From Ktedonobacter sp. SOSP1-85 (lineage in GTDB: Bacteria > Chloroflexota > Ktedonobacteria > Ktedonobacterales > Ktedonobacteraceae): a DNA stretch of 64,000 bases. The notes under the pieces are model-generated. The model did no database searches. It was not told the DNA's origin and saw only the letters and a list, made by a program, of their open reading frames with translations. This document shows, one piece after another, positions 51,214 through 60,473 of the stretch; within the stretch, counting starts at the first letter, position 1, and each line of letters opens with the position of its first letter. The position numbers were made by a program, and so were the translations under genes. The stretch covers positions 558,001 to 622,000 of the forward strand of contig NZ_BNJI01000003.1 in the NCBI RefSeq assembly GCF_016587415.1, in the 5' to 3' direction.

Positions 51214-52167
51214 ATGTTAGCCTTGCGCATCACTGAGTTTGGTCCACCCGAAACACTCCATATGAGCGAGATTGAGCGACCTCGTCCAGGGGCGGACGAG
51301 GTCCTGGTCGAAATACGCTCTGCCGGACTTAATCCCAGCGACATCGGCAATATTTTGGGTCGCTTCATCCAAACCCAGTTACCGCGCATTCCAGGACGTG
51401 ATTTCGCGGGCATCGTGGTCGAAGGGCCGGAGGAGCTGCGCGGGCAAGAGGTCTGGGCCAGTGGGGCCGAGTTTGGCTTTACCCGCGATGGCTCGCACGC
51501 CCAGTATATTGTCGCGCCACGCGATACGCTCAGTCTGAAACCACACAACCTCTCGATGGAACAGGCGGGCGCGATTGGCGTACCTTTCCTGACAGCCTGG
51601 CTTACGCTTCAAGCAAGCGGCGCAAGCAAAGGTGATTCTGTACTGGTACTGGGCGCGCGGGGCGCGGTCGGCAACGCCGCCATCGAGCTGGGCAAGATGC
51701 GCGGCCTGCGCATGTTTGGCGCCCAGCGCGGTGAACCACGGGGCAATGAGCCATACGAAGTGATCAACACCGAGCGGCCCGATGCCCAGACCGACCTTAT
51801 GAAGCTTACACACGGCGAAGGGGTCAGCGCCTGCGTCGATACAGTAGGGGGACCACTCTTTGACCTGGGACTGACCTGCCTCGCCCATGGGGGACGGCTC
51901 ATCGCCATTACCGCGCGTGGCGATGGACAGGTACAATTCAATATGCGTGACTTCTACCACCGAGAGCTACACCTGGTGGGAGTCGACTCACTTCAGCTTG
52001 GCGCCTGCCAGACAGCTCATATTCTCTCCGAGATCAAACAGGGCTTTGAAGCAGGCACCTTGCGCGTCCCCCAGGAGATACGCACCTTCCCGCTACAAGA
52101 GGCCCCCAGGGCTTACCAGCTCCTGGCCCAGGGTTCCGCGGGAGGCAAAATAGTCTTTATACCGTGA
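51214..52167 (+). CDS. zinc-independent quinone oxidoreductase-like (MDR) protein
   Basis: The 317-aa protein is a medium-chain dehydrogenase/reductase of the quinone oxidoreductase type: ALRITEFGPPETLHMSEIER, SAGLNPSDIGNILG, RIPGRDFAGIVVEG, then the NAD(P)H fold VLVLGARGAVGNAAIELGKM (G-x-x-x-G-x-x-x-G) and CVDTVGGPLFDLGLTCLAHG. The catalytic-zinc Cys and His ligands of alcohol dehydrogenases are absent. It probably reduces quinones or enones with NADPH. ATG 51214 follows GGAAAGGA. Its stop is about 30 bp from the next mobile element's right-end hairpin. Confidence 0.84.
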   Translation: MLALRITEFGPPETLHMSEIERPRPGADEVLVEIRSAGLNPSDIGNILGRFIQTQLPRIPGRDFAGIVVEGPEELRGQEVWASGAEFGFTRDGSHAQYIVAPRDTLSLKPHNLSMEQAGAIGVPFLTAWLTLQASGASKGDSVLVLGARGAVGNAAIELGKMRGLRMFGAQRGEPRGNEPYEVINTERPDAQTDLMKLTHGEGVSACVDTVGGPLFDLGLTCLAHGGRLIAITARGDGQVQFNMRDFYHRELHLVGVDSLQLGACQTAHILSEIKQGFEAGTLRVPQEIRTFPLQEAPRAYQLLAQGSAGGKIVFIP

Positions 52168-52174
52168 CACTCCA

Positions 52175-52192
52175 CGTCCCGTAAACGGGACG
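52175..52192. repeat. right-end hairpin of a tnpB element
   Basis: CGTCCCGT (52175-52182) pairs with ACGGGACG (52185-52192), just past the stop of the tnpB pseudogene and followed by GGCTTCTAAGCC. This is a usual IS605-type right end and marks the outer edge of the nested locus. Confidence 0.6.
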
Positions 52193-52197
52193 GGCTT

Positions 52198-52580
52198 CTA
52201 AGCCACGTCACCGATTTGGCCAGTCTCCCGGGAGACCGTATCCGCGATACGTGGTTGGGCCGGTTCCTTGCTTAGACAACGTTGGGGCGTGTCTGCCCTA
52301 CTACTACTTCGCCTGGACAAGCCAGGTGGACGTAGATACGTGAAGGATTGAGGAAACTTCACTTGACAACCAAAGCTGAGTTGATGCATATTGACCGAAC
52401 CCACCAGATCCCGATGCCCGGAGAACTGGCATTGTTGGCATGTCCAATTTCTTCCCTTGGGCTTGTGTCTATGCCCACATGCAGGACACTGGCTCGAGGT
52501 TCCTCGTTCCGAGCCGGTGAAGCTCATGATGTGAGCAGCCTTGCTTTTGTGCGTGAGATAGTCAATGTCCTTGCCATACT
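52198..52580 (-). pseudogene. tnpB: tnpB pseudogene, 3' exon
   Basis: The sequence directly after the outer intron reads in frame as (W-E-)YGKDIDYLTHKSKAAHIMSF, then the TnpB zinc finger SSQCPACGH..WTCQQCQFSG and the last RuvC Asp in HRDLVGSVNMHQ, ending at 52198 after a tail encoded by the element end. It is the 3' part of the gene at 57487-58376. It looks undamaged by itself. Confidence 0.78.
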
Positions 52581-52655
52581 GTAGGATAGGAAGCCGACGA
52601 GTTACCATTGCTGGCACTTTTTCGACTCCCCTCCCCCAAACCGAGCGGGCAGCTT

Positions 52656-53627
52656 TCACTGCACTCGGCTTTCCAGTATCGTCGTACGGGCCTTTTGCAT
52701 AGCCAGTACATCCTTGAGCTTGATACTTTGTCGTCTCATCGGATGCCCATTAGTAATATCCTGATGACACGTTCGACAGAGAACCATTGTCTTGCGATGG
52801 CGTGCTGCCATGCGCTTGACCCATTCTGGCCTCTCACGTCCTGTGTATTTGGTTAGATCTTTGAGCGCACGAATATGATGTACCTCGATGTCATCTGTGA
52901 GACGTGTAGCTCCACAATATTCACAGACTTGAGCAAGGAGCCTCTGTTCTAACTCAGTTCGCTTCCCCCACAGGCGTTGAGGTTGGTCCTCTAGGGCTGC
53001 CTGAATATCCCACGTGAGTGCAATGCCGCCCCAAGTTGCTACGAGCGGCTCTTTCCCTTCTCTTGGCACGGTGACGCGTAGACCTTTGTAGGTCGTGTCT
53101 CCAACTACAATTTCTGCACGGTATTTGTCGTACACCTTTGGAACAGACAATTTCTGCTTGTTTGCCAGCGTCTTTGTGAGGGAGTGTTCCGTCACACGTT
53201 TTAGTTGGTCAAGCGTGTGCATGTTGTAGGCCAGGTGGTAGTAGTTGGCGATGCCTCGGAATTCGAGCTGGTACGTGGTGATAATGGTGTAATCACTCTC
53301 GTTGAGTAGTTCGGCCCGTTGAATCGCCTTTCCTGCTTTCATGTAGCACTCACATTTTTGTTGAATGACATCCTGTGGTACTTGCAATCCTACCCTTCCG
53401 TTGATACTGCGTCGATTCGTCCCCTGGTGGGGGTTGATAGAACGCTTCGTATTTTCCTGAAGGATGGTGACATGGTAGTTAAGAAATCTGGCAGTTTCAC
53501 TCCTCGCGTGTGTGATGAGTGTTTTAGCATCGGTGAGTTCTAGCTTGAGGTCGTCGTGTAGAAACTCTGCGATTTGCTGCTTGATTTCTTCTGCTTCTGT
53601 CCGGGAGCCGATGAAACTCAGGAGAAA
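52656..53627 (-). CDS. outer intron reverse transcriptase/maturase, 3' part
   Basis: After the inner intron the frame resumes FLLSFIGSRTEAEEIKQQIA, completing YADD-F, and continues LKLELTDAKTLITHARSETA, RFLNYHVTI, the maturase X domain (YYHLAYNMHTLDQLKRVTEH) and a C-terminal HNH endonuclease: CEYCGATRLTDDIEVHHIRA and KTMVLCRTCHQDITNG. The stop lies inside intron domain V. Joined to 56040-56939 it gives 623 aa with no stop or shift. The TTG at 53387 opens a shorter in-frame ORF, but that is not a natural start. Confidence 0.82.
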   Translation of the reverse strand, partial: FLLSFIGSRTEAEEIKQQIAEFLHDDLKLELTDAKTLITHARSETARFLNYHVTILQENTKRSINPHQGTNRRSINGRVGLQVPQDVIQQKCECYMKAGKAIQRAELLNESDYTIITTYQLEFRGIANYYHLAYNMHTLDQLKRVTEHSLTKTLANKQKLSVPKVYDKYRAEIVVGDTTYKGLRVTVPREGKEPLVATWGGIALTWDIQAALEDQPQRLWGKRTELEQRLLAQVCEYCGATRLTDDIEVHHIRALKDLTKYTGRERPEWVKRMAARHRKTMVLCRTCHQDITNGHPMRRQSIKLKDVLAMQKARTTILESRVQ

Positions 53628-56039
53628 GTCGGGTAGGCCGCAGGCGAGGTGCTACATACATAGCCCTTTTCCCCCGGCCCCCCGCCGAACCACGCATGCC
53701 CGTTTCCGTAGCACGTGGCTCTCCAGTGTTTTCAAGTCCGTATGCGCTGTCCATTAGCTCGTCCAGCATGGATGTCTTCATGGCATTTGCGACAAACGAT
53801 CAGGGTTTTTCGCCGCCGTGCTGCCATGATATACATCCATCGTGGTCGTTCTCGCTGTCCCTTGGGTTGGAGGTCTTTCAAAGCCCGGATGTGATGGACT
53901 TCTACCTGCATCTGAGAACCACAGAGTTCACAGACATTGGCCAAAAGCCGTTTTTCCAGTTCTGATCGTTGTCCCCACGTCCAGGGTAGGGAGTCTTCAA
54001 GGATTGCTTTCATGTTTCGAGCCAGAGAAATTCCCCCCCATCGTGCTATCAGTGGCTGTTTCCCTTCTCGTTCTACAGTCACTTGTAGCGCTTTTCTGGG
54101 ACCATGTGGCGTCTCGACGGTGGTTTGGTAGCGGTCATAGACTTGAGAGACCGTAATGCGCAGCTTTTGCGCGAGTGTTGCCACCAGTGATCGCTCCATC
54201 ACCCATTTGAGTCGATTGAGTTGATAGCGGTTTCCCGCTAGTTGGTAGTATTCTGCCAATCCCCTGTATTCCTGTTGATACTGAGAGATGATACTGTAGA
54301 CGGTATCCTCTGTTCGTTCTTTTCGGGAAACGGGTTTTCCGTGCTGCAAATACTCCTGACATTTCTCTTGGATGACGTGCATGGGCGCTCTGAGGCCAAT
54401 TTGACCGTTGAGACTTCGGTGTCCACGCCAGTCATGCTTCTGGTCGTTTTTGCACATCACGATCTGATAGCCCAAGAATTGGGCAGCTTCCGTTTGCGCA
54501 TGGGTAATAAGCGTTTTGGTCTCGGAGAGTTGGAGCTTGAGTGTTTCGCGCAAAAATTCTCCGATCTGCTGCTTAATTTCTTCAGCTTCTTCTCGTGGAC
54601 CGCTAAAACCGATGAGCCAATCATCCGCATACCTTGCATACCGAATGCGTCTGTAGCTTGGATCGGTTGGATCAAGTGCGGGAATCTGTTGCATTTGTCG
54701 GCGGAGCCGTTCTGCTTCTTCCGTTTGGCCTGATCTTCTCCGACATGAAGCTCGAAGCTTCAGAGAGGTGTAGGGAGGATTTTCTCTTCGTACCGTTCCT
54801 CGTGTGTACTTTGGAAGGAGAGTGTGTTCGGCAAATTTGTCCAATTTGTCTAAATAGACGTTGGCTAGTAGCGGACTCAGAATACCACCCTGTGGACTGC
54901 CACTGTAGGTGGCGTGATAGCACCATTCCTCCAGGTAGCCAGCTTGCAGGAGCATTTCGATGAGCCGAAGAAGACGACCATCGTGGATTTTCTCCCCCAA
55001 GATTGCCATCATGACCGTATGGTCAAGTGCGTCAAAGCACTGAGCAATATCGCCTTCTACCAGCCACTTTGTGCCTATCCACTTGTGGTAGATCTCATTG
55101 AGAGCAGTATGGCAACCTCGTCCTGGGCGAAATCCGTAGGAAGTTGGGCTAAACTGAGGCTCGTAGTATGCGGAGAGGATTAACCGCATCACTTCTTGTA
55201 GCAGTTTGTCTGACCAGGCGGGGAGTCCGAGTGGCCGTAATTTCTTCGAGCGTCGCTTCTCGATGTAAATGCGGCGTACAGGTGTCCACTTGTAGCGCTC
55301 ATATCGCAGGGCTTCAATGATGGCTTCAATTTTGGACATGGACATTCCGTCAGCGGTTTCTTCCGTGGTTCCTGCTGTGAGGGCACCATCGTTCCTGTAG
55401 ATCTTTCCGTAGGCTTTAAGGTACAAAGCAGGATTGAACAACAGTCGATAGACTCGTTCCAGCGGCAATCCTTGTTTACCGCGTTCATGGATGATACTCA
55501 ATATCTGATCGGCATCTCGCATCTCGCGTACCTTTCTGGTGGTGAGTATCGAAAACACCTACCATCCTTCGCCATGTACAAGGTTACGTATTCCCTTGCG
55601 CGGACTACTACGATGGTTCCGTGACCGTGCCGCTCTCGCGGGGTAGGCCATCCCAAGTTCCCTGATTGCTAGACGTATCGAGCCTGACGTAGGTGCCGTG
55701 TTCGCTCCCTTGAGTGGAGTCGTTCTCCACCGCTCATCCTCTGGAGGGTTAAGGTGCCGACGACTTTGACACCCGATGAGGATGACCCCGCAACAGACGC
55801 TGTAATCGGGGAATGTACGCTTTCATCGCTGGAAGCTGCGGTTCAGCCAGTGTAGGTTTCACCATATCAGGCGGGTCTTGCAGAACAAGGCTTCAGCGTC
55901 TTCACGCCTTTTCCGCTTTCCCAACATGCTCCTTTCCCTTTCGACTTTCATCTCCAGGTAGGTTGGGTGACCCAGAAGTCATTTCCTCCAAACTTCTCCT
56001 CTCTGGGAGAGGGATCTAGCAGCCGGTTAAATGGCGCAC
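53628..56039 (-). mobile_element. inner group II intron, inserted in the YADD codons of the outer RT
   Basis: The 5' end GTGCGCCATT is at 56039, immediately after GCC GAT GAC (A-D-D). The 3' end CTACCCGAC is at 53628, just before TTT (F). Domain V is at 53723-53687 (GAGAGCCACGTGCTACGGAA.., closing arm CATGCGTGGTTC). Length is 2412 bp. It encodes its own complete reverse transcriptase. Precise removal restores the outer RT frame, which makes the locus a twintron. Confidence 0.87.
53732..55522 (-). CDS. ltrA: inner intron reverse transcriptase/maturase with HNH domain
   Basis: The 596-aa protein is complete. RT blocks run from VYRLLFNPALYLKAYGKIYR through SYGFRPGRGCHTALNEIYHK, LVEGDIAQCFDALDH (catalytic Asp), SGSPQGGILSPLLANVYLDK and RYARYADDWLIGF (catalytic Asp pair). 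The maturase domain (EYYQLAGNRYQLNRLKWVME) and an HNH endonuclease (CELCGSQMQVEVHHIRALKD, KTLIVCRKCHEDIHAG) follow. It splices and mobilises the intron RNA and opens the target strand. It is homologous to the outer RT but clearly diverged. ATG 55522 has an AAAGGTA site; GTG 55558 is less likely. The stop is 9 bp from domain V. Confidence 0.9.
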   Translation of the reverse strand: MRDADQILSIIHERGKQGLPLERVYRLLFNPALYLKAYGKIYRNDGALTAGTTEETADGMSMSKIEAIIEALRYERYKWTPVRRIYIEKRRSKKLRPLGLPAWSDKLLQEVMRLILSAYYEPQFSPTSYGFRPGRGCHTALNEIYHKWIGTKWLVEGDIAQCFDALDHTVMMAILGEKIHDGRLLRLIEMLLQAGYLEEWCYHATYSGSPQGGILSPLLANVYLDKLDKFAEHTLLPKYTRGTVRRENPPYTSLKLRASCRRRSGQTEEAERLRRQMQQIPALDPTDPSYRRIRYARYADDWLIGFSGPREEAEEIKQQIGEFLRETLKLQLSETKTLITHAQTEAAQFLGYQIVMCKNDQKHDWRGHRSLNGQIGLRAPMHVIQEKCQEYLQHGKPVSRKERTEDTVYSIISQYQQEYRGLAEYYQLAGNRYQLNRLKWVMERSLVATLAQKLRITVSQVYDRYQTTVETPHGPRKALQVTVEREGKQPLIARWGGISLARNMKAILEDSLPWTWGQRSELEKRLLANVCELCGSQMQVEVHHIRALKDLQPKGQRERPRWMYIMAARRRKTLIVCRKCHEDIHAGRANGQRIRT

Positions 56040-56939
56040 GTCATCGGCGTATCTACAGTATCTCAGTCGTCGAAACTCAGGATCATCGAGGATTTGAGTG
56101 GGGAGTTGCTGAGCCTGTCTTCTCACTTTCTGTGCCATCTCTGTTTGCCCTTGTTTGAACAGCCAGTGGGCACGGTTCATGAGTTTTCTGTACTCAGGAT
56201 TTTCCTTTCTCTTGTCCCCTTTGGTGTATTTTGGGATGAGAACGGTTTCTACATATTTGTCTAATTTGTCGAGTAGGATATTAGAAAGGATAGGGCTTAT
56301 TACCGATCCTTGCGGAACTCCGCTTAGGGTTTGATTGTATTTCCAGTCCTCCAGGTATCCTGCATTGAGCAACTGCCGTATCAGATTGATGAAGCGTCCA
56401 TCATGGATGCGCTCTCTCAGCATTGAGAGGAGTAGGTCGTGGTCGAGCCTGTCGAAGCAAGCGGCGATGTCGCCTTCAATGAACCACGACGTTGCGGGCC
56501 AATGGTAGTAGATGTCCTGCAAGGCTGTGTGGCAGCCGCGTCCCGGACGGAACCCGTGTGAGTGCTCGCTGAAAGTTGGCTCGTAGTAGGCTTCCAGGAT
56601 CATCCTGATTACTTCTCCGAGAAGCTTATCGGACCACACCGGCATGCCTAAAGGGCGTTGCTTGCCATTTTTCTTGGGGATGTATGTTCTTCGTGCTGGT
56701 TGCCATTGATATCGCTCGTAGCGTAGTGCTTCGATGATCTTGTCAATTTTTCCCAGCGACATACCATCTGCCGTTTCATCGGTAACGCCTGGCGTCATTG
56801 CTCCGGTGTTCCGATAGATTTTTCCATAGGCCGTCAGATACAGGTTGCGATTAAACAGTTGTCTGTAGACCCGTTCAAGAGGCAGGCCCTTTTTGCCTCG
56901 CTCTTGAAGAAGTTCCAGGTACGCTTTGGTGCTCTGCAT
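56040..56939 (-). CDS. outer intron reverse transcriptase, 5' part
   Basis: From ATG 56939 the product reads MQSTKAYLELLQERGKKGLP, VYRQLFNRNLYLTAYGKIYR, HGFRPGRGCHTALQDIYYHW, FIEGDIAACFDRLDHDLLLS, LSGVPQGSVISPILSNILLD and RRLRYCRYADD, where it is cut after the second Asp of YADD by the inner intron. The ORF then reads seven intron codons to a stop at 56016. The upstream frame to 57113 is intron RNA. Full function needs splicing of the inner intron. Confidence 0.82.
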
Positions 56940-57486
56940 TACGCATGCCTCCGCGTTTGAAGCTTCACGATACCTACCCTGCTTTCCTTTATCAAGGGAA
57001 AGCTCGGGCCCTCTTTCGAGGGCTGCCCCTTTGCCATGTACGTGGTTTTCCCACGCTCGGACTACTACGGGGGTTCCGAACTCCTGGGACTCGCGTCCTT
57101 TAGAGTTTCCCATGTTTACGTGAGTGGAACGTTAAGTGCGCTACAGGTCTCCTTCTGTTCCTTTTCAGGCTCATTGCCTGCCGTTCCCCGAAGAGAGCTT
57201 TGTGGTATCCTGTGGGAACTGATACCTATTTCGGGGTCATCGCTTCATATGCGGTGCGATGGGAGTGGCCTACACCACGTGGAACTCGGGTTCGACAGTC
57301 TCAGTCTAACCATACGCACAGAACTTGCAGAGCGTGAACCTACGCATCTTCAGCTCGCCTCCGCTTTATTGACATGCTCTTGTCCTCTTTGGGTTTCCCC
57401 GCTAAGTAAGTCATTGTTCTGGAGGTGTGTTGCTCTCAACCTCCCCTGCATTGTGCAGGAATTCCACACACGCCGACATGGCGCAC

Positions 57487-58376
57487 CCCACAAGGCCAGA
57501 CGCTAATTGTGGTGTCTCCCACTCTTCTTGTCACGAACCCCATGAGGATTGCCGATGAAGAGGGTCCCAACCTGGTGCTCAATACAGAAGTCGATGACGT
57601 TGCGAGTCGCTTTGTGTCGCAGGTCGCGAATGCGTCGCTCGGCTCGTCGGCATTGTTTGTTCTTGGCGCGTTGCAATTTTTTCCAGCGCCGCGAATACTT
57701 TTTGCAGCGGGATTGTTTCCTGGCAAACTGGCCCAATTGCTTCGTCCGCTGGCGTTTGAGCGAACGGATGCCACGTCCGGTGACGATCATGGCTTTGCCT
57801 GTGTTCGTCGTGACGGCTGCCAGGTGGATCTCGCCCAAATCGACAGTGGCCTGGACGGTGCCTGGAGCCTCCTCGGCCTGTGGGACCTGCACACAAACAT
57901 GCAGTTCAAACCCCTGGTTCCAGACCAGGGTACACGCCCCACTGTTTTCTGGAAGCTCGATGGGCAGGACCAGGGATGGGCGTCCTCTCCCCATGGGCAA
58001 GACCACACGCCCATGTTCTTTGCTCACTGCTTGCGCAGGCCACTTGACGGGGTAAAAACGTTTGGTGCGCCAGGGGTATGCGCATCCGCATCTCGGGATG
58101 CTCTTGGCGCAGTTGTCGCGTGGTGTCAATGTTGGCGAGAAAGGTCGCCACCACCATCTGTACCGATTGGCTCTGCAAGGCAAAACGCCCCTTGGTGGCT
58201 TTCTACAACGCGTCTCGTCCTGGCCAGGGCAGATGGGAGAGACGTGCAGCTTTATGCATTTGCATACAACAATTCCATACCTGTGCAGCTTCCATCTGAG
58301 CAGCTTTGAGGCACTGGAATTGTTTGTGTGATAGGTGATTCAGTTGGTAGATTTTCACCGTTTGCATGCAGAGCAT
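57487..58376 (-). pseudogene. tnpB: tnpB pseudogene, 5' exon
   Basis: The N-terminus (MQTVKIYQLNHLSHKQFQCL, ATG 58367 or 58376) passes through three frames: a shift near 58205 (RDAL to ATKGRFALQSQSVQMVVAT-like) and another near 58070 (into YPWRTKRFYPVKWPAQAVSK). The RuvC Asp region (ATVDLGEIHLAAVTTNTGKA), the basic helix (KYSRRWKKLQRAKNKQCRRA) and FCIEHQVGTLFIGNPHGV follow. A TAG at 57503 replaces an expected Gln codon in RHHN-Q-RLALW. The frame then meets the outer intron at TGG G. The gene was dead or dying regardless of the intron. Confidence 0.72.
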
Positions 58377-58611
58377 GATACCAGAAAAGAGCAGGATGCA
58401 CAAGTAGGGAGAACCGGATCTATCCATTCTTCAGTTGCCTCTCAGAACGATCAAGGGCTCCAGAGAAGCGTATCAGGGGAAGTGAGAACAACCTGGTTGG
58501 AGTCGGCCCCCACCCACCCAGCCCGAAAGGAACGGCGCTTTCACCCCGTCCCATGAATGGAGGCGGGACTTCCCGCGCCGGGTGTTAAGCAGTGCATCCT
58601 GCATGGGCAGA

Positions 58612-58673
58612 CCCGCTACTGGCGTACGCGGCTACTCCTCAGACCAGAAGTAGCCGCGTACGCCAGTAGCGGG
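58612..58673. terminator. 25-bp perfect palindrome
   Basis: CCCGCTACTGGCGTACGCGG plus CTACT (58612-58636) is the exact complement of 58649-58673, with a 12-nt loop, 7 bp past the stop of the leftward 58680-59198 gene. The rest of the 303-bp gap holds the left-end sequences of the tnpB element. Confidence 0.82.
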
Positions 58674-58679
58674 CAACAG

Positions 58680-59198
58680 CTAGAAAACCCTGCCCTCATG
58701 CGCCTGCTCCGCCTGGGGTAACACCAGGCGTGAGCGCAACTGTATAGCCGCTTTGTCTGGGTCAAGAGGATCAGTGATCTCTAGCTCTTTTAGCTCGACG
58801 CGAAAGCTCTTCAGAAAATCGGTGATCTGGCTACCAAAATCGATGCGCTTATCCTCAACCCACCAGCGAAAGATCGCCTGGTCTTCCTTGCTCATCTGCC
58901 GAATGGTTGCCCAGAGCTGCTTGGGCAGAGAGACTTCTTCCTTTTCTAACAAAAGCGCTTCCCACGAAGAGACACCCTCTTGCATGGGAAGCGCTTCAAT
59001 ATGCGCCGCGACCCAACCAATCAAAAAGCGGCGCAGGTTCTCAGGTTGGCGCAGAATCGCCAGGAGCAACCTGCGATTATACTCCTTGAAATAGACCGCC
59101 AGTTGCTCTGTCTCATCCGAGATCTCTGTCTCCTTGTCGGTCACCTCGATATCAAATGACAACACCACCTGCATACGTGAACGCAGTAGCTCGCCCAT
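58680..59198 (-). CDS. hypothetical protein, 172 aa
   Basis: The product is acidic and largely helical (DKETEISDETEQLAVYFKEY, LEKEEVSLPKQLWATIRQMS), with no signal peptide or membrane segment and no family I recognise. A central YNRRLLLAILRQPENLRRFL helix is amphipathic and basic. ATG 59198 has AAGGAG at 8 bases. It is divergent from the sugar transporter operon; a 305-bp gap separates them. Confidence 0.6.
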   Translation of the reverse strand: MGELLRSRMQVVLSFDIEVTDKETEISDETEQLAVYFKEYNRRLLLAILRQPENLRRFLIGWVAAHIEALPMQEGVSSWEALLLEKEEVSLPKQLWATIRQMSKEDQAIFRWWVEDKRIDFGSQITDFLKSFRVELKELEITDPLDPDKAAIQLRSRLVLPQAEQAHEGRVF

Positions 59199-59379
59199 CC
59201 TACACTCCTTCCAACATCAACACATCGCCCAAGGTATGCACAACCCACAAATGTGTACACCTATAGTATAAAAAATTACTTCTTTTTACGAAACTCTGCC
59301 TTACTATTGGCTTTTGACCCTCAGGGAACTACTCGTGGAGTTGCACACCCTCCATACACTCTCTATCCTTATTAGGATA

Positions 59380-59407
59380 TTGCGGATATACGAAAAAGCG
59401 ATATAAT
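59380..59407 (+). promoter_or_regulatory. promoter of the sugar ABC operon
   Basis: TTGCGG (59380-59385), a 16-bp spacer and TATAAT (59402-59407) lie 97 bp before the first permease gene. No clear operator repeat was seen beside it. Confidence 0.55.
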
Positions 59408-59503
59408 GGAGTGTTAAACTACTTTTTACGATTTGATTACTTATGGTTAATATGCTATAAGTATCATATTTATGTGATACTTTATCTTTGTCTGGAAAGT
59501 CGT

Positions 59504-60460
59504 ATGGAAAGCGATATTTTGTTGTCGATAGCGCGTGAGGAGAAACAATCCCAGGTACCTAAGCAGAGGTGGAGGCGCTGGTTGACGACGGGACAGGCCT
59601 ATCTTTACCTGTTACCAGCCTTCATTATTCTGGGCATCTTCTCATATTTCCCCTCCGTGTTTGTCTTTGTGATCAGCCTCTTCAAATGGAACTTCCTCAA
59701 TCACGGTACACAGCCATTTGTGGGCCTGGCAAACTATCGTTTCTTATTTAGCGATCCGAGCTTCTGGCAGGCACTTCAGACAACGATACTCTATGTTGTC
59801 ATTTCGGTTCCGCTGCAACTGGTGCTCTCGCTTTTGCTGGCAATTCTATTGATGTCGAGTATTCGCGGGCGGGCGTTCTGGCGCCTGGCCATCTTCTCAC
59901 CATTCATTACGCCCATCGTGGCTACGACATCTATCTGGGTATGGATGTTTGATAACTACCACGGCTTATTTAATGGCATCCTGCACCTGTTACACCTTAA
60001 ACCAATCGACTGGCTGGGGGATCCACATTGGATCTTACCCAGCATCATTGTCTATACCACCTGGAAGTCCCTGGGCTTTAGCGTTGTACTCTTTATGTCA
60101 GGCCTGACAAATATCTCGCCCATGTTGGCCGAGGCGGCGCGGGTGGATGGCGCAAATTCCTGGCAGACCTTCCGTTATATTACCTGGCCTCTGCTGGCAC
60201 CTGTGACGGTTGTGGTACTGCTACTGAGCACCATTGAGGCCTTTAAGATGTTTCAGCCAGCCTTCCTGTTTTTGGGACCGGATGGAGGCGCGCAGAATGC
60301 GGGCCAAACGCTGGGACTCTACCTCTTTTCCCAGGCCTTTGGCACTTCGGCCCATACGGGAATCGGGTCAGCCATCTCGGTGATTATCTTTCTGCTCGTC
60401 TTTACCGTCTCAGTGGCGCAGTTTGGCTTATCGCGCCGTTATACTCCCTCTGTAGATTAG
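59504..60460 (+). CDS. sugar ABC transporter permease, MalF-like
   Basis: The 318-aa protein has six transmembrane helices, beginning YLYLLPAFIILGIFSYFPSV, and the EAA loop that docks on the ATPase: LAEAARVDGANSWQTFRYIT (E-A-A-x-x-D-G-A). Helix 2 begins with WQALQTTILYVVISVPLQLV. It is the MalF/UgpA partner of the next gene in a type I importer for oligosaccharides or glycerol phosphate. ATG 59504 follows GGAAAG; the frame continues upstream without a better start. No ATPase gene is in the operon, so a shared MsmK/UgpC-type ATPase elsewhere is likely. Confidence 0.88.
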   Translation: MESDILLSIAREEKQSQVPKQRWRRWLTTGQAYLYLLPAFIILGIFSYFPSVFVFVISLFKWNFLNHGTQPFVGLANYRFLFSDPSFWQALQTTILYVVISVPLQLVLSLLLAILLMSSIRGRAFWRLAIFSPFITPIVATTSIWVWMFDNYHGLFNGILHLLHLKPIDWLGDPHWILPSIIVYTTWKSLGFSVVLFMSGLTNISPMLAEAARVDGANSWQTFRYITWPLLAPVTVVVLLLSTIEAFKMFQPAFLFLGPDGGAQNAGQTLGLYLFSQAFGTSAHTGIGSAISVIIFLLVFTVSVAQFGLSRRYTPSVD

Positions 60461-60473
60461 AAGGTTCGATGCT

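Larger units (their letters stand above)
52581..57486 (-). mobile_element. outer group II intron (interrupted by a second intron)
   Basis: The RNA reads leftward. The 5' end is GTGCGCCATG at 57486, a canonical GUGYG start. The 3' end is CCTATCCTAC at 52581, an AY end. Domain V is visible at 52672-52638 (GCCGAGTGCAGTGAAAGC.., with the GAAA tetraloop and the complementary CCGCTCGG arm), overlapping the reverse-transcriptase stop. Exon junction TTG TGG G | AG TAT GGC restores the tnpB frame exactly. Total length is 4906 bp, 2494 bp without the inner intron. Confidence 0.85.

Noticed and set aside
53387..53387. TTG at 53387 as an independent start for a 243-aa maturase
   Set aside because: The frame continues upstream without a stop to the inner intron end, and the joined RT explains it fully.
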